In this document: positions 55,961 to 64,000 of the stretch, piece after piece
How positions within the stretch are numbered: the stretch's first letter is position 1
Layout of the letters: every line of letters starts with the position of its first letter
Assembly: GCF_020662265.1 (NCBI RefSeq)
Contig: NZ_VEWM01000122.1
Span: 234,512 to 298,511 of the forward strand
Reading direction: 5' to 3'
DNA from: Psychrobacter sp. I-STPA6b
GTDB lineage: Bacteria > Pseudomonadota > Gammaproteobacteria > Pseudomonadales > Moraxellaceae
Length of the DNA: 64,000 nucleotides
Notes under the pieces: model-generated
The model's database searches: none
What the model was told of the DNA's origin: nothing
The model's input: only the letters and a program-made list of their open reading frames with translations
Translations under genes and position numbers: made by a program

Positions 55961-56126
55961 TTTTTAACCATCTATAAGGTAAGTTGAAGAAAGCTAAGTC
56001 TGTTTTATAGTGACTTTGCGGTATATTTGTTGCGCTTATTTTATGGTACTGACTTTAATAGTGTCTATTGTTATCATGCCTATGCTACCATATAAGCCAT
56101 ATTTATTAATGAACCAATTTTATACT

Positions 56127-57002
56127 ATGAACTATAAACACGCTTACCATGCAGGCAATTTTGCCGATGTTGCCAAACACATACTTCTTGTTCAGCTATT
56201 AAATCAGCTTAGTCAAAAAGGAAAGCCTTTCTATACATTAGACGCTTACGGTGGACGAGGATTATACTCACTTAGTAGTGAAGAAGCTCGTAAAACTGGT
56301 GAAGCAGTCAAGGGTGTGCAAGCCTTACTAAAAGCAGATACCAGCAATGCACCTGATGCAGTTCAACAATATATCCAAGACATCCAGACAGCACGTCAGA
56401 CCTATGACCAGCATGTTTATCCTGGCTCTCCTTGGTGGATAGCTCATCATGTTGAAACACACCCAAACATAGAGATTCGTGCTGAGGCCTTTGAGCATAA
56501 AGGTAGTGAATACGACGCACTCAATTATCAGTTATATCAACTACCCATTGGTATACACCATCGTAACGCTTTTGAAGGTATACCTGCTGTCATACCACCA
56601 AAAGAAAAACGTGGTCTTATCCTTATTGACCCACCCTATGAGCAAGAGCACAAAGACTTTGGTCAGCTTGTTGACTTATTAGCAACCAGCCATAATAAAT
56701 GGGCGCAAGGTGTCTATGCACTTTGGTATCCACTAAAAAATAGTGATGCTGTTGAACTGTTTTATAAAAAAATGAAACGGACAGGTATCAAACGTCAGCT
56801 AATCTGTGAGCTTAATATCTATCCCAATGACATTGCCGTTGGCTTAAATGGCACAGGTATGCTGATTATCAACCCACCATGGCAGTTTGACCATAAAGCA
56901 CGAGAAATCTTGCAATTTATCCAGCCCATCTTAAAAGCAGAAGACGCACCACTATTACCCGCAGAAAAAGCAACAAGTGTGCGTTGGTTAGTGGGAGAAT
57001 AA
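56127..57002 (+). CDS. rlmJ: 23S rRNA (adenine(2030)-N6)-methyltransferase
   Basis: Methylates A2030 of 23S rRNA using S-adenosylmethionine. The N-terminus MNYKHAYHAGNFADVAKH is diagnostic of RlmJ, and LILIDPPYEQ is the DPPY catalytic motif. Starting at 56127 gives 291 residues, close to E. coli (280). The frame runs further upstream to 56010 through hydrophobic codons, which are not part of the family. No clear ribosome site decides. The stop is 3 nt before pssA, so the two are translationally close. Confidence 0.93.
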   Translation: MNYKHAYHAGNFADVAKHILLVQLLNQLSQKGKPFYTLDAYGGRGLYSLSSEEARKTGEAVKGVQALLKADTSNAPDAVQQYIQDIQTARQTYDQHVYPGSPWWIAHHVETHPNIEIRAEAFEHKGSEYDALNYQLYQLPIGIHHRNAFEGIPAVIPPKEKRGLILIDPPYEQEHKDFGQLVDLLATSHNKWAQGVYALWYPLKNSDAVELFYKKMKRTGIKRQLICELNIYPNDIAVGLNGTGMLIINPPWQFDHKAREILQFIQPILKAEDAPLLPAEKATSVRWLVGE

Positions 57003-57005
57003 AAG

Positions 57006-57911
57006 ATGTCAGAGCAAACGCCAAAAGTTTCTGAACAAAAAACCTGCACTCAAGACACATCATTGCATCTAGAAGGGCATGTAACTCCGCCTTATATAGA
57101 TGACAGTGACCTAAATCGTCAGCTTGCAGACACAGATAACTATGACGGCTTAACCTTTGAAGTCATCGAACAAGAAGTTAATGAAGGCAAGCCAGTTTTC
57201 AGTCGTGGTGTATACCTTATACCAAACCTTGTCACTACCTTATCATTATTATCAGGCTTCTTCTCCATCTTAGCCAGTACCCAAGGATACTTCTACAAGG
57301 CATCCCTTGCCATCTTCTTATCTGCTATCTTAGATGGCATGGATGGACGATTGGCCCGATTGCTCAACGCTCAAAGTCCTTTTGGCGAGCAGTATGACTC
57401 ACTTGCTGACATGCTTGCCTTTGGTATTGCACCTGCCATACTCATTTATAGTTTTGCCCTACAGCCTCTAGGACGTATTGGTGTTGCTTGTGCCTTTGTA
57501 TTCACTGCTTGTGCTGCCTTTCGCCTTGCCAGATTTAACGTGCAAATTGGTAGTGTAGATAAAAAATACTTTATTGGCTTAGCCAGTCCACTAGCGGCTA
57601 TCCTTGTTACCAGTGCTGTTATGGTCGCTATTTCTCGCCCTCAATGGGTAGAGCAGTATACTCAACTCATTATCGGACTGTGTGCTGTCTGGGTTGTTAT
57701 CTGTGGGTTACTGATGGTGAGTAACATTAAATACTATAGCTTTAAAGAGTTTGACAAAAAGCGTGTACCCTTTGTTGTACTTATTATAGGTGTATTGATT
57801 ATGGGTATTGTCCTATATGATATTCCTGCTGGCATACTAGCTATTGGTATTATCTATGCCTTATCAGGCATATTTACTACACTAAAAAGTAAGCTTCAAA
57901 AAACAAACTAG
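57006..57911 (+). CDS. pssA: CDP-diacylglycerol--serine O-phosphatidyltransferase
   Basis: Membrane enzyme that makes phosphatidylserine, precursor of phosphatidylethanolamine. The CDP-alcohol phosphotransferase motif D-G-x-x-A-R-...-G-x-x-x-D-x-x-x-D is present as DGMDGRLARLLNAQSPFG followed by QYDSLADM. About eight hydrophobic helices follow (residues 75-295). The first 65 residues are polar and variable. It belongs to the multi-pass type found in Acinetobacter and Bacillus, not the peripheral E. coli type. Starts 3 nt after rlmJ. Confidence 0.92.
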   Translation: MSEQTPKVSEQKTCTQDTSLHLEGHVTPPYIDDSDLNRQLADTDNYDGLTFEVIEQEVNEGKPVFSRGVYLIPNLVTTLSLLSGFFSILASTQGYFYKASLAIFLSAILDGMDGRLARLLNAQSPFGEQYDSLADMLAFGIAPAILIYSFALQPLGRIGVACAFVFTACAAFRLARFNVQIGSVDKKYFIGLASPLAAILVTSAVMVAISRPQWVEQYTQLIIGLCAVWVVICGLLMVSNIKYYSFKEFDKKRVPFVVLIIGVLIMGIVLYDIPAGILAIGIIYALSGIFTTLKSKLQKTN

Positions 57912-58148
57912 AAGTAAAGCCCTCTCTTTGCTCAGACTTACTCAGGTAGATACTAATCCAACCTGAGCAAAGAAGAAAGATTGTAAAAAGGTAGGTATTT
58001 AGATATAAAAAATTTTCTCTTGTGCAAAGTGTGCAAAATAGAGGTTTATCTTAATAATAGTGGTTATCTAAATAGGACAACTTCTCTTGAGATGTTAAGC
58101 TATTTGTCTAAGTTGAAGAGTTTTTCGGAATTTTTTTTCAAAAACCGC
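57912..58148 (+). other. Spacer, pssA end to rRNA promoter
   Basis: 237 nt. An inverted repeat at 57926-57972 (arms CTTTGCTCAG and CTGAGCAAAG) may end the pssA transcript, though without a T-tract. The rest is AT-rich and leads to the P1 upstream region. Confidence 0.5.
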
Positions 58149-58468
58149 TTGACCCGAATTAAAAAGGGTATATAATGTGCGACCTGTTGAGGAGGAAGGC
58201 TAACTTAGGAAATTGAGTTAGTGGATATTTGAAGTTGGGTGGAATTATTCAGAGAATGGATAAAACGACCAACTAAAAATAAAAATAAAGATAAAGATAA
58301 AAAACTTCTTGACAGTGAGGGAGATTAGCGTATAATACGCACCTCATCGGGACGAGCTAAACACTTTAATGAAACAATTGATTAATTGTTGAATGGAAGG
58401 GTTTAGATTGAAACGAAGAAAAAAAGAATTGAAAAAAAGCTTGACAGATATTAAAAACATGATATACT
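58149..58468 (+). promoter_or_regulatory. Three tandem sigma-70 promoters of the rRNA operon
   Basis: P1: TTGACC (58149-58154), TATAAT (58171-58176). P2: TTGACA (58309-58314), TATAAT (58331-58336). P3: TTGACA (58441-58446), TATACT (58463-58468). All have a 16-nt spacer. A/T-rich tracts just upstream of P1 and P2 (GGAATTTTTTTTC; AAAAATAAAAATAAAG) look like UP elements. Confidence 0.85.
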
Positions 58469-58582
58469 GGATGGCTCACTAAGCAAGATAAACACTCAAA
58501 TATGAGTAACTTCAAATTGAAGGCTATCTTAGTTTAGATATAACATACAATGGAAGACATTGTATGTCAACTATTTAAAAGC

Positions 58583-58601
58583 AAACTAAAGAACAACTTG
58601 T
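58583..58601 (+). other. 16S rRNA processing stem, 5' arm
   Basis: The 19 nt here are the exact reverse complement of 60373-60391 in the spacer after 16S. Together they form the long duplex that RNase III cleaves to release pre-16S. TGTTCTTTAGTTT in the 3' arm also resembles the boxA antitermination element. Confidence 0.8.
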
Positions 58602-58809
58602 GTGGATTTTTGCTGACACAGAATGTTAATGAATTAAAGTTGGTCAAAGACTAACTATAAAAAGATTATCATTCTTTAAGGCAAGAAAACTCAAAAGTTA
58701 ATTCATTACGAACATACGAATGAGCAATAAAATGCCAGTAGTCGAAAGACTATACGATTAAAGAATGAGCCAAGATTAGGAATCATCTTAAAAGATTCCA
58801 AGAAGATTA

Positions 58810-60342
<1,533 letters not shown>

Positions 60343-60403
60343 AAAACGACATTCGGTCAGCAAGAATTCACAACAAGTTGTTCTTTAGTTTAAGCTAAGC
60401 TCG

Positions 60404-60480
60404 GGGTCTGTAGCTCAGTTGGTTAGAGCACCGTGTTGATAACGCGGGGGTCATAAGTTCAAGTCTTATCAGACCCACCA
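60404..60480 (+). tRNA. tRNA-Ile (anticodon GAU)
   Basis: 77 nt with encoded CCA. Acceptor GGGTCTG pairs with CAGACCC; anticodon loop TTGATAA carries GAU; T-loop GTTCAAG. It is in the normal 16S-23S spacer position. Confidence 0.98.
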
Positions 60481-60489
60481 AATAACTAC

Positions 60490-60565
60490 GGGGCCATAGC
60501 TCAGTTGGTAGAGCGCCTGCCTTGCACGCAGGAGGTCAGGAGTTCGACTCTCCTTGGCTCCACCA
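60490..60565 (+). tRNA. tRNA-Ala (anticodon UGC)
   Basis: 76 nt with encoded CCA. Acceptor GGGGCCA; anticodon loop CTTGCAC with UGC; T-loop GTTCGAC. Second spacer tRNA, 9 nt after tRNA-Ile. Confidence 0.98.
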
Positions 60566-60863
60566 TGATATAGAGTGAAGCGAAAGCAGAACAAAGTAAT
60601 TTTATATATAGATTATTTTCTTCTGTTTTATACAGATGATAATGACCTGACGAAGGCATTATGATTATTTAAAAACATAGATATGAGTCTGGGTTAAGTT
60701 ATATATACACAATATATAATTTAACCTGATAATCAACCTTTAATGACATCAGTTGTTATCCCAAGGGTTGGTTATCGAAAGTAAAGAGAACTGAATCAAG
60801 CGTAAACATAGGTGATATCGTTATCATTACTACATAGAATCCTAAGACTAATTGGGGTTGTAT

Positions 60864-63716
<2,853 letters not shown>

Positions 63717-63835
63717 TACAACACCCAATTGGTTTTGTATAAACAAGTCTTGATAACGATTTTATATCATCCGATTTTACTTAGCTTGATTTAGCTTAAT
63801 ATATTTAACACTTTAGACTCATATCTAACCCCCTT

Positions 63836-63950
63836 TGCTGACGACAATAGCAAGATGGAACCACCTGATCCCTTCCCGAACTCAGAAGTGAAACATCTTA
63901 GCGCCAATGGTAGTGTGGTTCGCCCATGTGAGAGTAGGTCATCGTCAGCT
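63836..63950 (+). rRNA. rrf: 5S ribosomal RNA
   Basis: About 115 nt. The terminal stem GCTGACGA pairs with TCGTCAGC, and the core CCCGAACTCAGAAGTGAAAC and AGCGCCAATGGTAGTGTGG are intact. It is the last gene of the operon; I see no further tRNA after it. Confidence 0.96.
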
Positions 63951-63960
63951 CCCTATACCT

Positions 63961-63996
63961 AAAGCCCCCTTTAACATTCGTTAATGGGGGCTTTTT
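63961..63996 (+). terminator. Terminator of the rRNA operon
   Basis: Arms AAAGCCCCC and GGGGGCTTT with a 17-nt loop and T5, 11 nt after 5S, at the right edge of the window. Confidence 0.9.
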
Positions 63997-64000
63997 ATTG

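Overview
This window looks like chromosomal DNA of a low-GC gammaproteobacterium of the family Moraxellaceae, most likely Psychrobacter or a close Moraxella relative. Three things point there: the 16S rRNA gene at 58810-60342 reads like that group, the proteins resemble Acinetobacter/Psychrobacter homologues (large isocitrate lyase, malate synthase G, DUF4124 lytic transglycosylase, MiaE), and the order pyrG-kdsA-...-eno-ftsB-ispD is typical of the family. Genus is an inference; I ran no search. Most of the window is ordinary housekeeping DNA. I see no prophage, CRISPR array, complete insertion sequence or transposase gene.

Layout. 1-5.2 kb: the 3' part of nuoN, ferredoxin-NADP reductase, an unknown minus-strand gene, a TonB-like protein and a MipA/OmpV barrel. 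5.2-9.5 kb: a rhomboid protease and an lldP-lldD lactate pair with no local regulator. 10.1-14.9 kb: a glutaredoxin-like protein, mtgA, ppk1, a small disordered protein and miaE. 14.9-20.6 kb: malate synthase G and two tandem porins, each preceded by a Pho-box-like pair of 11-nt repeats; a 24-nt inverted repeat brackets glcB plus the first porin. 20.7-29.4 kb: pyrG, kdsA, a copper pair (copZ-copA), eno, ftsB, ispD. 29.5-38.1 kb: a BLUF photoreceptor with a C-terminal membrane anchor, tRNA-Glu, rnt, pyrC, argG, a DUF937-like membrane protein divergent from a signal-less YkuD protein (ElsL-like), and a CYTH-CHAD protein. 38.5-48.6 kb: aceA with a divergent LysR regulator, a lytic transglycosylase, a Na+/H+ antiporter, a YihY-family protein, wrbA-DUF2069, DUF3108 and yaaA. 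48.6-57.9 kb: small unknown genes, groES-groEL behind a sigma-32 promoter, a thioesterase-like gene, iscX, a GyrI-like gene, a membrane gene that seems disrupted, dapE, a 2OG-Fe(II) oxygenase and rlmJ-pssA. 58.0-64.0 kb: a complete rRNA operon (three promoters, 16S, tRNA-Ile, tRNA-Ala, 23S, 5S, terminator).

Themes. AceA and GlcB complete a glyoxylate shunt and, with LldP/LldD, fit growth on lactate and two-carbon acids. Phosphate recurs: Ppk1 makes polyphosphate, the CHAD domain family binds it, and the tandem porins carry candidate PhoB sites. Cell-wall functions are scattered (MtgA, the ElsL-like protein, the lytic transglycosylase, DapE). The observations I rate most worth following are the membrane-anchored BLUF protein, the Pho boxes with the porin duplication, the 24-nt inverted repeat, the disrupted membrane gene at 53.5-54.0 kb, and the 21-nt palindrome upstream of argG.
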